A program made the position numbers and the translations under genes. A DNA stretch of 5,624 bases from Bacteroidota bacterium (GTDB taxonomy: Bacteria > Bacteroidota > Ignavibacteria > UBA10030 > UBA8401), in assembly GCA_023229405.1 (NCBI GenBank), contig JALNZH010000254.1, positions 1-5,624 on the forward strand, written 5' to 3'. Within the stretch, counting starts at the first letter, position 1; every line of letters begins with the position of its first letter. A model generated the notes under the pieces. That model was not told the DNA's origin, ran no database searches, and was given only the letters and a program-made list of their open reading frames with translations. Shown piece by piece: positions 5,560-5,624 of this stretch.

Positions 5560-5624
5560 ATGAAAATCTGGTTATTCACCTTTCTTTTTTTTGTTCTGCG
5601 GCCAATATACTTTATGGCAGAAAC
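5560..5624 (+). CDS. Start of an unidentified, probably exported protein (partial, cut by the window)
   Basis: An ATG opens a frame that stays open for 21 codons to the window end. The N-terminus M-K-I-W-L-F-T-F-L-F-F-V-L-R-P-I-Y-F-M-A-E-T has a lysine, a strongly hydrophobic core and an alanine before acidic residues, as expected of a signal peptide with cleavage after M-A. The arginine within the core is unusual for one. A second in-frame ATG at 5614 is less likely, because using it would lose the hydrophobic segment. No Shine-Dalgarno is visible, and the leader is A-rich just before the ATG. It is divergent from the amidase gene with a possible promoter at 5475-5505. Too little is present to name a family. 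Confidence 0.45.
   Translation, partial: MKIWLFTFLFFVLRPIYFMAE

Noticed and set aside
5536..5615. Imperfect repeat GTTCTG..GCCAA just before and within the start of the plus-strand partial gene.
   Set aside because: Only about 13 of 19 positions match, which is not enough to claim duplication or an operator pair.

Overview
The window comes from a bacterium of the FCB group, most likely Bacteroidota or a Chlorobi/Ignavibacteria relative. Three things suggest this. The amidase gene is preceded by a TTG-N20-TAccTTTG element, the sigma factor signature of that group. The small ferredoxin is of a type I associate with it. The ammonia-lyase carries a G-D-L-V-Q-L motif like that of Flavobacterium-type aromatic amino acid lyases. 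No search could be run, so the lineage is an inference.

Layout from left to right. Positions 1-486 hold no convincing gene. Most of this stretch is a 410-bp element (31-440) with imperfect 20-bp terminal inverted repeats, flanked exactly by a 9-bp direct repeat, AAGTATTTT. It has the structure of a miniature non-autonomous transposable element, and its interior is rich in hairpins. From 487 to 5397 four genes lie in a row on the minus strand. In transcription order they are a secreted N-acetylmuramoyl-L-alanine amidase, a histidine ammonia-lyase (hutH), a U32-family Fe-S protein of the TrhP/UbiU type, and a mono-cluster 4Fe-4S ferredoxin. The gaps are 45, 30 and 60 bp, so they could form one transcription unit. 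At the right edge (5560 to the end) a divergent plus-strand gene begins with a hydrophobic, signal-peptide-like N-terminus and is cut by the window.

How the genes work together: no single pathway links all four. The amidase is a periplasmic cell-wall enzyme. HutH would deaminate histidine to urocanate in the cytosol, but no other hut gene is present here. The U32 protein and the ferredoxin are the most plausible functional pair, because U32 enzymes carry Fe-S clusters and catalyse hydroxylation chemistry. The 162-bp intergenic region at 5398-5559 appears to hold two divergent Bacteroidota-type promoters.

Main points of interest: the well-delimited miniature element with its target duplication; a Ser-Ser-Gly triad in HutH where the MIO cofactor normally forms from Ala-Ser-Gly; the U32-ferredoxin pair, with a 19-codon reading frame bridging the gap by an ATGA overlap; and the promoter and ribosome-site evidence placing the amidase start at a GTG (5397) rather than the upstream ATG. 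I did not find evidence for a wholly new multi-gene system.
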